64,000 nt of DNA from Onthophagus taurus (lineage: Eukaryota; Arthropoda; Insecta; Coleoptera; Scarabaeidae), in NCBI RefSeq assembly GCF_036711975.1, contig NC_091968.1, forward strand, positions 24,785,001 through 24,849,000, in the 5' to 3' direction. The position numbers and the translations under genes are program-made. The notes under the pieces were generated by a model. That model saw only the letters and a program-made list of their open reading frames with translations, did no database searches and was not told the DNA's origin. Shown one piece after another: positions 48,680 through 60,300 of the stretch (position 1 is the stretch's first letter; each line of letters starts with the position of its first letter).

Positions 48680-50040
48680 GTTAGGGTAGTAAGCTCGTTT
48701 TTCGTTAAAAATAAAAAGAAAACTGCGGAAAAGTGACTAACAGTAGATTAACTGCAGCTATAAAACTTCTATTATATGATAACTAACTTCAGGTTTAAAA
48801 TGTCAACCTCAATTTTGACACATTTGTAATTTTTATTAAAAATCCTTTAAAACGAATACAAACACGACATATTTATCTTTAATATTAATGAAGTTTTAGT
48901 CAACTTCCGGTTAAGAATGTCAACGTCAATTTTGACATATTTGTAATCGGCGTGAAAAAATCCTTTAAAATGAGTCCAAACATGATACGTTTAATTCCAA
49001 TATTACTCGAGATATAAGCAACTTCCGGTTTGAAATGTCAATATCATTTTGACATATTCTTAATTTTTATAAAATGTCTTAATATTTGTGACAAAAACAA
49101 AAATACAATAAAAAAAAATTAAAAATTAAGTTGGTATTAATATTTAAAAATTGAATTGCTATCTTCATTGTAGCTAACTTCGGATTTAATGTTTTTTATT
49201 CTAACTTTTTTGTTTTTTGAGATAAATGCGTCTTGTTTGGACTCATTTTAAAGGTTTTTTTTAATAAAGAATACATCATGAAAGAACACCATGAAGTTGT
49301 CTATTATATGATAACTAACTTCAGGTTTAAAATGTCAACCTCAATTTTGACATATTTGTAATCTTCATTAAAAATCCTTTAAAACGACTACAAACACGAC
49401 ATATTTATCTTTAATATTAATGAAGTTTTGGTCAACTTCCGGTTAAGAATGTCAACGTCAATTTTGACATATTTGTAATCGTCGTGAAAAATCCTTTAAA
49501 ATGAGTCCAAACATGATACGTTTAATTCCAATATTACTCGAGATATAAACAACTTCCGGTTTGAAATGTCAACGTCATTTTGACATATTCTTAATTTTTA
49601 TAAAATGTCTTAATATTTGTGACAAAAACAAAAATATAATAAAAAAAAAATAAAAAATTAAGGTTGGTATTAATATTTAAAAAATAAATTGCTATCTTCA
49701 TTGTTGCTAACTTCAGGTTTAATGTTTTTTATTCTAATTTTTTTGTTTTTTGAGATAAGTGCGTCTTGTTTGGACTCATTTTAAAGGTTTTTTAATGAAG
49801 ATGACAAATATGTCAAAATTGACGTTGACGTTTCAAACCGGAAGTGATTGTATCTCCATTAATATCAAAGTTAAATATGTCGAGTTTGGACTCATTTTAA
49901 AGGATTTTTTATAAACTTGACTAATATGTCAAAATTAAAAATTGAAAGTTCGAACTTTTTGGTTTTATGAGATAAATGCGTCAAGTTTGGACTCACTTTA
50001 AAGGTTATTTTGTCAAGATTACGAGTATAATATCTAGAGA
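48680..50040 (-). repeat. R2 tandem-unit element, copy 3 (inverted)
   Basis: The tail piece at 48690-48770, then about 2.3 units of roughly 536 bp in the opposite orientation to copies 1 and 2 (GGTTGGTATTAATATTTAAA near 49132 and 49668). The right end abuts the LINE fragment at 50040. Confidence 0.9.
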
Positions 50041-50450
50041 GTAGTCACCTAAATGTGCAATCTCTTCATTCTAAACCTATTGATGACTTGGCGCAGTTGA
50101 TAAATAGTAATAAATTGTATATTCTTTCAATTAGTGAAACCTGAATGACGGAGTTAAGTGATAATATAATAATGGATGGTTTCCACTTTGAGTGCTTTGA
50201 TAGAGTGGGGAGGGGTGGTGGTGTAGGAATGTTTATAAAAGATGCATTTAAGTATGAGGTTACTTCAAATGGCAATGGAATTGAACAATTGTGGATTGAA
50301 TTTAAGGTGGGTTCGGAGGTTTTTCATATCGGTACCGTGCACAGACCTCCAGCAGCAAATTATAGAGAGTTTCACGATATCTTGGAAACCTAATTTAGTG
50401 AGCGTTTATCTGACAGATTTCAGATGGTTAAGGTGAAGCAAAACTTTTCT
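50040..50450 (+). mobile_element. LINE endonuclease-domain fragment, plus strand
   Basis: Reads N-V-Q-S-L-H-S-K-P, LYILSISET followed by a TGA, then FDRVGRGGGVGMFIKDAF, IEQLWIEFKVG and IGTVHRPPAANY. These match the N-terminal APE-type endonuclease of non-LTR ORF2 (N-x-x-S-L, S-E-T, GRGGGV, RPP). Truncated and stop-containing. It ends near 50450. Confidence 0.75.
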
Positions 50451-51310
50451 GAACGTCGTCCTGTTTTTGCAGGAGTTTATGCATAGTAACCGTCTAACAC
50501 AAAAACGCTTTCCAAATTGCAAATATTTGTTAAAGTAAATATTCTATTTCTCTTAAAATATTCTATTATATATTATTATTATATGTTTTATTTATTTGAT
50601 CTTCTGTTTGTTATTTTTGGTAAGTAAAAGCTAGTAAACTAAAAGATTATCAATCGTAAATAAATTAAACAAAAAACTGTTGTTAAACAAAAAGTGTCAT
50701 GGCCTGCTAATAAAAATACAAATCGTTCCTGCATTTCCTGCATGTTTTGATAAATTTACGAATATGAGAGAAACTACAATAAATTGGTATAGGTATGTTT
50801 ATAGATAAATTGTAGAGAATTAAATTCCCTTTCGTGTAGGCTAATAAAATATGGGGCGTTCCATTTAAAATTTTCGACTTTCTCCCCATTGAATATGGAG
50901 AAACGGTAATTCAATTTTTGACCACCTGTATAAGATATTCTGATACAATATATGACAATCTATTTGAGAGCATCTGAAGAGTAATCGTGCCAACTTAGAG
51001 CTTTTTTGAATGAACGTGGAGCATGGTGAAATTTGCCAAAGAAACCTTAAAATCTAAATAATTCGAAAACGAAAAACGCTAGGTACCAATAACTTTTATG
51101 AAAGTCAACATATTTTTTTACGTACAATTAAAAGGTGCAATAAAAACTATAGCATTCCATTTAAAATAACGAAGTTATAGTCTACTTCCGGTAGACCGGA
51201 AGTTGCAGCCATCTTGAAAATATTTTAGATCGAAAGTTCCGACTGAACAACTCATACTATCAAAATTTCAAAACTGTACTGGAACCTAAAAAAGTTTTGA
51301 TGGACCAGTT
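50450..51310. other. Intergenic with TIR-like remnants
   Basis: GGGGCGTTCCATTTAAAATT near 50852 and GAGACACCCTGTATAATAGC near 51308 resemble ends of TIR elements, but they are not mirror copies of each other. A short GGTAGACCGGAAGTTGCAG region lies near 51190. No gene. Confidence 0.4.
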
Positions 51311-51660
51311 ACGTGAGACACCCTGTATAATAGCCATAAGATCTATTATAGATTTTAAATCTTTGGTTCTTTTCATGCAGGTATACTTATGTGGTATATC
51401 CTTGTGGTCAAAGTATCGATTTAGTATTTGAATTCTATCCATTTGGTTCCATTATCGTTTACTTCATTCTCTCCGTATCGTCCTATCACCTGACTATTTT
51501 GGAACTTAACGTTTAGATCTTTATTTATTATTTCTCGTCCATTTCTTGTTTTATTTATTTCCTCAAAAAGCATATCGAAAAATCTGTCCTTGGTGCCTAT
51601 GTCTAAGTCGTCTGTGAGTGCATAGAATAAAATTGACATTTAAACGTCAAATTAAATGTC
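51310..51660 (-). mobile_element. LINE endonuclease-domain fragment, minus strand
   Basis: The minus strand reads LTDDLDIGTKDRFFDMLFEE, INKTRNGREI, DLNVKFQNSQVIGRYGENE and VNDNGTKWIEF, then after a frameshift DHKDIPHKYTCMKRTKDLKS and IIDLMAI. This is the craniofacial-development-protein-2-like endonuclease common in insect LINEs (D-L-N, G-R-Y/F-G, N-D-N-G). Broken by frameshifts. Confidence 0.75.
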
Positions 51661-51845
51661 AATGAAATAATTTATTTAAATAAATAAAATGAATTAATAA
51701 TCTCTTACATTTTATTCTTACCCTTTAATCCCCTCTAAATACACCTCTTTTAATTTATTTATACGTATGTACTTCAATAAATTAAAAATTCATTCTTATT
51801 TTTTTTTATTTTAATCAGTTGTCAAAAACCTTTGAAAATGTCAAT

Positions 51846-52072
51846 TTAAAAATCTGCCGTGATGAAAAATATCTTTTCGGTTTTCGTGTAATTTTCGATT
51901 CGATTAATTTCGAGAGGTTCGTCTAAATTTGAAATTTTGTGATGCGGTGCAACGTCGGTTATAAATCCATCGGTAGTTTCTGTCAATTGATAAGCCGTAA
52001 TTATGGAGGAAAAGTCGCTAAAAAATTGGGGAGTCGTGATATTACGGTTACAACCACCGGAAGAGACAGCGA
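51846..52072 (-). CDS. Probable terminal coding exon of an unrecognised minus-strand gene
   Basis: The minus strand from an acceptor-like TTTTTTGTACCACAG (exon from 52072) reads 75 codons to a TAA at 51848-51846. Composition and third-base pattern look coding: SSGGCNRNITTPQFF, SDFSSIITAYQLTETTDGF, then ITDVAPHHKISNLDEPLEIN and a TKTEKIFFITADF end. An AATAAA on the same strand lies about 90 nt downstream (near 51755). No family recognised. Competing view: on the plus strand an ATG at 52003 opens M-E-E-K-S-L-K-N-W-G-V-V and runs 30 codons to a GTAAGA donor at 52093. No upstream exon was found for either. Confidence 0.4.
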
Positions 52073-52099
52073 CTGTGGTACAAAAAATCAAGTAAGAAT

Positions 52100-53460
52100 T
52101 TAATGTTTTATATTAAAAATTTTTTCGCGCCAAAAAAAAAACTTTCACTTCTCACTTCTTCATTCAAAGTGTTTAAATCGCCTCGAGTTCCGCACCGTTA
52201 TTGGACCGTTATACCAAGGACCCAATGGGGGGATTTTTTTTTTTGAGTTTGCAACAAAACGAACGGTATCACAACGAAAGTCCCGCATCCGTTCGCGTTG
52301 CACAAATTACTATCTCCTCAATGATTCTGTTCTCCTGGTACAATTTGTTAATATTCCATCGCTATACAACATTTTGTTTAAATTTATTTTAATTTATTTC
52401 AAATTATATCCAAAATTTTCCCACAAAAAAATTATTTTTAAAATAATTCCGCTTTAAAACGAGCATTTATTCTTTCTAATTGATTTCAATTAAATCATTA
52501 AAAAAAATTATGATGAATATTGAGAAATTTTAATTTTAAATTTGAAACGTTCAACTGGGAATTTCCAAGATGATTTAATTGAAATACAACCCGATAAACT
52601 CACAAAGGATTCATCAAGTTATATACAGCAACTCAAAAATTGTTTTAAAATCGGGGCACGTTTTCTAAAACGCGTATATAACAACAATTACGTAATCTAG
52701 AACTTTTATTTCTAATCGTCACATAAAACGAGGTTTCTGTCGCGTTGTTACACAACACGGAATGTTTTTTTAATAATTTTTGTACACTTTTTAATGGTTT
52801 TTTTTGTATCTATTTTTTTCCCACATCCTGTTGTTATCTTTTATAAACTTACAAAAAATAGCGTGATTCAATATCATTTGAGACTGTTTAAAACGTATTT
52901 TTTTAATAATTATATCAATTTTTAATAAAAAAATTAATTTGAAGTGACAAATTAAAATTTTAGGTTATCTTGCCGATTTGACAGAAGAAAACGTCAAATT
53001 TCGATTTCTTCTAAATCTTTGTAGATTAACAAGTTAATGTGAAGATACGAAATTTGTGGTTTATTATAATAATTGCTTCATATACAACAATGATATAAAA
53101 ACTCAAAATGAAATGAATTATAATAAATAAATTCTATTTGGAAATACTCTGAAGTTGGTTAAATGCTTTGTTGCTAACATCAAGTTATTCAATATAGACG
53201 CGAATTGACGTGTGTCATAAACATAACCTCAAAATTTTTCAAATATATCAAATTAATACCTCTCATTATACTTTTAAATGATTTCTTATTGATTTTGTAC
53301 CAAATTATCTATAACTACACAAACGTCAAATTATTTCAAGTTAACAACCTTGAAATACTACATAGAACAATTTTATTTGACCAATTGGATCGCGTTATGA
53401 ATCACTTGATATTGAGAAAAACGGGATTTTCGTTTTCATCTGTCTAAAAATAGAAGACTT
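52100..53460. other. Intergenic, no clear gene
   Basis: A 63-codon plus frame at 52201-52392 (DPMGGFFF, ESPASVRVAQITISSM) is not AT-biased like its surroundings and might be a gene fragment, but no family or splice support is seen. The rest is AT-rich. An 80-codon frame at 53205-53447 is judged spurious. Confidence 0.35.
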
Positions 53461-53469
53461 CTCAGAATA

Positions 53470-55410
53470 GACCATAGTAGTAACCAATTTCGGCCCTTCG
53501 CCATCTTCAGAGACTCTACAAATAGATTAACATCTCTCATCTTATCCATTTTACAAAAAAGTTTCCTAATATTTCTTTTTGTTTTGTTAAAAAAGATCAC
53601 ATATCAAAGTCGAAATCAGATTATTAGTTACTAATTTACAAAATTAAAGTTTAAAAAGTTGTAAAATGAAATTAAGGACAAAGTGTTACAATGTTAAGTA
53701 AATAAAGGCCGATGCTTTATTTCAAAATTCTAAGTTCAGTGCTACACGTGTTTAGGAATTTATTTCCTATTTAAATTTTTCCGATTTAATCAAAAAACGT
53801 TTTTATCTCCTGATATCCTTTAAATTCAAGTTATAAATTTTCCACGTGAGTTGGGTAATGAAGGTATTTATAGGAATATATTTTAACAATCTTTAGCTCT
53901 TCAAAAAACCATATAACTCAAACCATATAACTCTTGATTAATTCGATTCTTGTAAATTCACTTTGAAAAGCTGTGTAATAAAGAGATCGCTTTAAAAAGA
54001 ATACCCATTTAATGTTGCTGCCTAGATTTTGGTATATCCCTGAAGTAATAAGTCTGTAGTTGTTTTGACGGTAATCTTTACTTATTACTTACTATATAAT
54101 CAATACTTAATGTGTAGCACCGAACTTAGAATTTCGAAATAAAGCATCGTTTAAGCCTTAATACGGCCTTAGAAATATGGCCGAGAATCGAACGATGAAG
54201 CTGGAACAAACCTTAGCTTTACTTAAAGTGTTACAAGTTTAAAAGGTCAACCTCAATTTTGACATATTTGTAATCTTCATTAAAAATCCTTTAAAATGAG
54301 TACAAACACGACATATTTATCTTCAATATTAATGAAGTTATGGTCAACTTCCGGTTAAGAATGTCAACCTCAATTTTGACATATTTGTAATCGCCGTGAA
54401 AAATCCTCTAAAATGAGTCGAAACATGATACGTTTAATTCTAATGACTCGAAAAAAAAAATCAAAAATTAAGGTTGGTATTAATATTTAAAAATTAAATT
54501 GCTATCTTCATTGTTGCTAACTTCGGGTTTAATGTTTTTTATTCTAATTTTTTTGTTTTTAGAGATAAAACGGCTTGTTTGGATTCATTTTAAAGGTTTT
54601 TTTTAATAAAGGATACATAATGAAAGAACACCATGAAGTTGTCTATTTGTCTATTATATAATAACTAACTTCAGGTTTAAAATGTCAACCTCAATTTTGA
54701 CATATTTGTAATCTTCATTAAAAATCCTTGAAAATGAGTACAAACACGACATATTTATCTTCAATATTAATGAAGTTATGGTCAACTTCCGGTTAAGAAT
54801 GTCAACGTCAACTTTGACATATTTGTAATCGTCGTGAAAAATCCTTTAAAATGAGTCCAAACATGATACGTTTAATTCCAATATTACTCGAGATATAAGC
54901 AACTTCCGGTTTGAAATGTCAATGTCATTTTGACATATTCTTAATTTTTATAAAATGTCTTAATATTTGTCACAAAAACAAAAATATAATAAAAAAAAAT
55001 AAAAAATTAAGGTTGGTAATATTTAAAAATTAAATTGCTATCTTCATTGTTGCTAACTTCGGGTTTAATGTTTTTTATTCTAACTTTTATGTTTTTTGAG
55101 ATAATTACGTCATGTTTGGACTCATTTTAAAGGTTTTTTAATGAACATGACAAATATGTCAAAATTGACGTTGACGTTTCAAACCGGAAGTGATTGTATC
55201 TCCATTAATATCAAAGTTAAATATGTCGAGTTTGGACTCATTTTAAAGGATTTTTTATGAAGTTGACAAATATGTCAAAATTAAAAATTCGAACTTTTTG
55301 GTTTTTTGAGATAAATGCGTCAAGTTTGGACTCACTTTAAAGGTTATTTTATGAAGATTACGAATATAATAATAAAATTAAAATTGACATTGACAACTGA
55401 AAGTATTTTT
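53470..55410 (-). repeat. R2 tandem-unit element, copy 4 (inverted), with tail
   Basis: The tail piece (53510-53700, mirror of 40580-40760), a nested insertion (53705-54160), then about two 535-bp units (54235-55400) in the same orientation as copy 3. Its right end lies next to an R3 palindrome at 55410. Confidence 0.8.
53705..54160. mobile_element. Short TIR element (MITE-like) nested in R2 copy 4
   Basis: CGATGCTTTATTTC...AGTGCTACAC at 53711-53749 is mirrored by GTGTAGCACC...GAAATAAAGCATCG at 54113-54150 (about 38 bp, a few mismatches). The internal 360 bp is AT-rich with no ORF. It separates the R2 tail from the R2 array, so it inserted later. Confidence 0.65.
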
Positions 55411-55495
55411 CACGACTAAACCGTCTTCAGACGCACGGCTAAACCCGAATATTTCTAGTTCTAGGTCTAGTGTTAGTTCTAGTTTTAGTGCAATA
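55410..55495. repeat. R3 palindromic element, partial, beside R2 copy 4
   Basis: ACCGTCTTCAGACGCACGGC then AACCCGAATATTTCTAGTTC and CTAGTGTTAGTTCTAGTTTT: a hairpin centre and one arm. Confidence 0.75.
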
Positions 55496-55499
55496 GAAA

Positions 55500-56340
55500 T
55501 ATGCAACATAGTGATATCTTATGGTAACTAGCGCTATCTACTGCTGTCGTTTGTATATGAGAGATGTTAATCTATTTGTAATTCTATATAAAATAAAATG
55601 TCCGAAATTGTAGGTTCATCAATTTTTTCTATTGTAGAATTTCTTGGTGTATCTAAGTCGGTTCTTAGACGTATGATGCAAATCGGACTTGAAATCGTAT
55701 AACGTGATTGGCGCTTAGCTTTATCCTTTAAAACAAATAGTATTTTAAGTCTTTCGATATTCTGCATTTTTTCTAAGATAAGTTACACCTTTACCCACCA
55801 GACAGCATGAAAATCTCAAAACGCTTAGTCAAGTAATGTATAACGCGGTCCAATTATTGATTACTTACTATCTTGGCTCTTTCCTCTTTCTTGTTTATTC
55901 CATAAACAAAAAGAAAATAGAAGGTTTAAGTAAAGTTATATTTTACCAGGGTTGAATGACCTATCAGGAATATTGAGTAAGATTACGGATTAACGTTATT
56001 TCAGTTAAATTTACTAAGGTAAATAATCCCCGGATAACAATACTAATAGGTACAGCCAACATAAATCTAGTTACAAAATAGAAATAATCAAAAATGAAAA
56101 TAAATCTTCATTGAAATCATAAAATTTCTATTCGCTTCAGAGGTCAGCGTTATTTCGAATCTTTTTAACTCTAATCATCACATTCTAATCATGCGGACAT
56201 CATGTACTAATCACGTCGGTTTCTTATTTTTGATAAATATGTCATAATCGGTATCACAATTACAACATTAAAATAATTTAAAATAAAAAATTTTATGTAG
56301 AACAACATTTATTGAAGAAATTTGTTATCCACATAAAAAA
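55500..56340. other. Intergenic; one short open frame of unknown meaning
   Basis: A 66-codon minus frame at 55767-55567 (MQNIERLKILFVLKDKAK, SSPICIIRLRTDLDTPRN) may be transposon debris; no family recognised. The remainder is AT-rich without features. Confidence 0.35.
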
Positions 56341-56346
56341 AATTAA

Positions 56347-56446
56347 TTATTGATTGGGTTGGGAAATATCTGGAGCACAACCAGCTGATACTTGACCTGA
56401 TTCACATTGATTGTGTTGAGAATTTAAATTCAAGTTCATGAACGTT
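56347..56446 (-). CDS. Possible small terminal exon/ORF with nearby poly(A) signal
   Basis: On the minus strand a pyrimidine tract ending CTAATTTAAG (56456-56447) precedes an ATG at 56439 opening 30 codons: M-N-L-N-L-N-S-Q-H-N-Q-C-E-S, then GQVSAGCAPDISQPNQ and TAA at 56349-56347. AATAAA occurs about 40 nt downstream on the same strand (near 56307). Acceptor, short open frame and poly(A) signal in the right order suggest a real 3' end, but no upstream exon or family is recognised. Confidence 0.35.
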
Positions 56447-56809
56447 ACTTAAATTAGAAAAGGATTAAATAAAAAAATGTCCTTAACATTATAAATTACG
56501 CGTTATTGTTACACTTGTTTACACACCCACATTCTTTGTGCTTAATTTTTATTGGAAATCACACCTCCACAACGATAAAATGACGATAATGCGATAAAAA
56601 AGTAAATAAAATATAGTAAAGCAAAAAAAGTAGTAGGAAAAAAATGTTTTTCTCTCAATGTCACTCAATGACACGAGGTTCTTCACATTACTAGTCAACT
56701 TTCGATGATTAAAATGACTAAAATGAGTTAGATAAAGAAATATTTAATATTTTAATTATAAAATAATTAATAATAATCAATTTTATTTTTGAAGGGGTGT
56801 GAATAAAGT

Positions 56810-57180
56810 CAGACTTTCTTATCAGATAAAACAAATCCCAAATATTTTTAAACGCCGACAAGTTTTATCGATTTTTATCTTATTTTGCATGAGACACCTA
56901 AAAATACTTGACATTATCATTCATATCATACATACAAATCTTCCCCTTTCATATTTAAATTGAACAATAACAATTAATTAATCGAACTCTAATCCTACAT
57001 CATTAATTTTATACAACCTGTTTTATGTTACCCCGACTTTATTATTTATCCGATAAAATTGACCATTTTTTGCGCCAAAATAAAAAACCTAATCGAAGGA
57101 AATGGTTCAAAAGATAACCAAAAGATAACCAAAAAAATCTTTTCAAAATATATTGGCAATTTAAGATAAAACTTTCAGTA
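56810..57180 (+). promoter_or_regulatory. GATA-rich region upstream of hexokinase 2 first exon
   Basis: Several GATA-type sites in about 360 bp: CTTATCAGATAA (56818), TTTTATCGATTTTTATCTTA (56862), TTTATCCGATAAAATT (57045), AAAGATAACCAAAAGATAAC (57110) and TTAAGATAAAAC (57161). In insects GATA factors drive gut and fat-body genes, so this could be a tissue-specific promoter for the transcript starting with the ATG at 57233. Inference only, and AT-rich DNA raises the background. Confidence 0.35.
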
Positions 57181-57232
57181 TTGATTCGAAATTGAGTGTG
57201 GTGTTCAAATAACGTTAAACTCTTTGAAAACA

Positions 57233-57349
57233 ATGGGAAATTCATGCAGAAGTAAAGAAAAACCTTCTCAAACTGTTGTTTCAAACACACAAAATAACCC
57301 GTCTACGATAAAACAAGAAAAAGAGAGCTTATTAATCCCCCAAGAGGCT
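57233..57349 (+). CDS. Hex: Hexokinase 2 alternative first exon 1a (39 codons)
   Basis: Opens [10 protein letters not shown] and ends LLIPQEA before GTACGT, phase 0. The Gly2/Cys5 start resembles lipid-modified N-termini, but residue 6 is Arg, which breaks the usual myristoylation pattern. The 2.9-kb intron to exon 60215 holds the two other first exons. Confidence 0.65.
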
Positions 57350-60300
57350 GTACGTATTATTTTCACCATTTTAATCGCATCATTTTTAAAAATTTTTAAT
57401 GTAGTTAATATTTATCAAATCATTATCAATATAATTAGTTCCATTAAATACGTTTTTTCCCTAAAATAAATCTAAAATTAGATTAAATCATTAAATGTCA
57501 ATTTAAAGTGAGGTTGTGTTTATTTCTTACCTCGGAGTTTTTTTTTACCAAAAATTCTTATTTTTTTTTCATTTTTAGAATTTCCCATCAACAGAATGAT
57601 TTTCTTTATAATTTCATTCAAATTTCAACATTTTTCGTCGATTTTTAAACCAAAAATAAATTATAAATGACGTTTTAACCCCGTTTTATTTTGACATTTC
57701 TTTTTGTACTGTGAGGTCAAATTAGCATTCAAAAAAACGGCATAACGATTTATTTATTCAACGTAAAAGTGAGGTTATGTTTATTTCTCACCTCGGAGTT
57801 TTTGTATCGAAAATTCTTATTTTTCTATGTGGCTTAACGCCATTATCTAATTTTCTTATCAACATAATGATTTTCGCTATAAATTCATTCAATTTTCAAT
57901 AGTTTTCGTCATTTTTAAACCAAAAATGAATTATAAATGACGTTTTATTTTGACATTTCTTTTTGTACTGCGAGATTACTTTACTTAACCTTTTTTATCA
58001 AAAACAATAATTTTTTTCCAATTTTCTTATTATTTCATCTCGTTTTAAATATTTTTCGTCGATTTAAAATCGAATTAATTGAAAATGACATTTTTTGCGC
58101 ATCCCTTAAAGTACAAAGTGAAATTAGCAACCAAAAAGTGTCAATTTCGATCCGTCAATTTAGCAACATAACCTTTAATTTTATTTATTTAATTTTTTGT
58201 TGTGATATCATAAAGCGATATAAGTTTTTAATTTAATCCGTTTATCAATTTCCTTTACAAACAAGTTTAATCCACGTAATCAAATCTCCCGTCATTTGTT
58301 GTTTGTATATTTATGATTAATTTCCTGGAATTTACTGGATTTGTAATTTGTGGAAGTTCTACCAGCTTGTTCATTGGAAAATATGCTGACTTCTCTTTGT
58401 TATTCATTACTTTGATAAATGTACTGCGCATTACTTTGCGAATTTATTCAAAAAGGCAAAGAATTTATTTTATCGTTTTTTTTTTTAAATTTTTTAAATT
58501 ATAAATAATCTTAACCTATTTATTAATTTCAAAGTCCCCTTGGTTAATGACGTAATTGTTTTATCGCATATTTCTAAACCTTGTAGACGTTAAATAAAAT
58601 CGCTTTAAAGATAAAGAACTTCATGGCTTTTTTGCGGATAGATTAAAAAGTTTTTTTAGGCTAAATTTAATAAAGATAACGTTCATAATAATTGTTTTAA
58701 AACCATAGTTAATTATCTACTTAAATAATTTAATTAAAAAAATTAACCTCAAAATATATTAAAGAATTGAAAACTTACCTGTATATATTATAAATTTCTC
58801 TTTCACTCCGATTAGGCAACATTTCCCCAACTTACAACTCTATTAAATCTTACATAATTTAAATATTACAACAAATTACACCACAAACACCAATCACTAA
58901 ATTAAATAATAACAACATAACCTCAAACAACAATGACATTTACATGATCAAATTCTTATTTTGATATATTCAAACTATTTTTTTTTGATTTCAACAACTC
59001 CTTCCTCTCTTTCTATTTCATTGAATTCTTATATCTTCGATCTCTTTCCGGATGTATGACACACACCTCTCCATCTTTAACCAATGAAAAGGCAAGGTCC
59101 AGGAGGCTTGGTCAACGCTTGCGCGGCATCTTCTCGTCAACGTAAATACTCAAATACAGCACGTAAACTTTCATTCAGTTTACGAAGGCGTTTCGAAACC
59201 GTTAAGGTTAACCACGTGATACAAATTTTTCCTTTTTTTCGATATTATTGTGATTGTAGTGCATTTTAATTAAAAATGGGCCTAAAAACTAAATTACCTC
59301 AACCTCATTATCAGGTATGCCGTGTATTTTCTTTTGACATTAAGAATTCTTTTTTCTGATTGGTTGAAAATAAGGGTGTGTGTATGTGTGCGTTAAGATT
59401 AAAAACGGGTTATTATTTCGTAGGGTTTTATTTTAAAACGGGTTTTGAATGTGTTTGGTTCAAAGAATGAGTTAAGTTGTTGATTTTGATTATACAAAAA
59501 AAAATAACAAGTCTACGCGTAAATTACTTTCAAATAGTGTCAGTTAAAGGTCACCCTGCGGGGGAATGTGGAATTAAATTATTGGAATTCAAGATTTGTA
59601 GCGGGAAATTTAAATTTGTGATTATAAAGAAATTAAAATGATATTTTACTTTCCTATTTGCGACCTTGAAGCGAAATTACCGGTTATTAATTTGTAATAA
59701 ATTAATACATTAAAATATGCGATATTTTAGATAACCTAAAAAAATCCCTTTTAGATAAAAAATGTTTTTGAAACCTTGAACTTTATCTATATAAAGTCCA
59801 GAATGTATATTTTTAAATCATTATCACTATAATGCTCAAAAAAATGCTAAAAACCTTACTTTAATCAAAATGACATTTAAATGTCAAATTGACATAAACT
59901 GTCAAATTATCGGTACTTTAAAGTTTAAAGTCCTGCCATTAGATAGTCAGTAATCTTCACATACTATTCAAAAGAAAACATTTAAAGAAATTTTACCAGA
60001 ATTTGTTATTTATTGTTATTAAATTTATTAATCTTTTCCAGCAAATTGTTTCATTGGAATTTGATATTATCGCGTTATAATCAGTTTTATTGATAGACAT
60101 AATCTTAAAATCTTAAAAAAATAGAAATATTTTTAAGTATTTATCATTTATTTCCATTTCCTTTCTTAATAATTTATTACTTTTGTTAGTAAATTTATTT
60201 TTTATTATTTTTAGATTCGAGATAGATGTAAAAAACTAATTCTTTCCACGGATGATTGTCGCCAAATAATGTTAAAATTCAATAACGATGTTGAAGCTGG

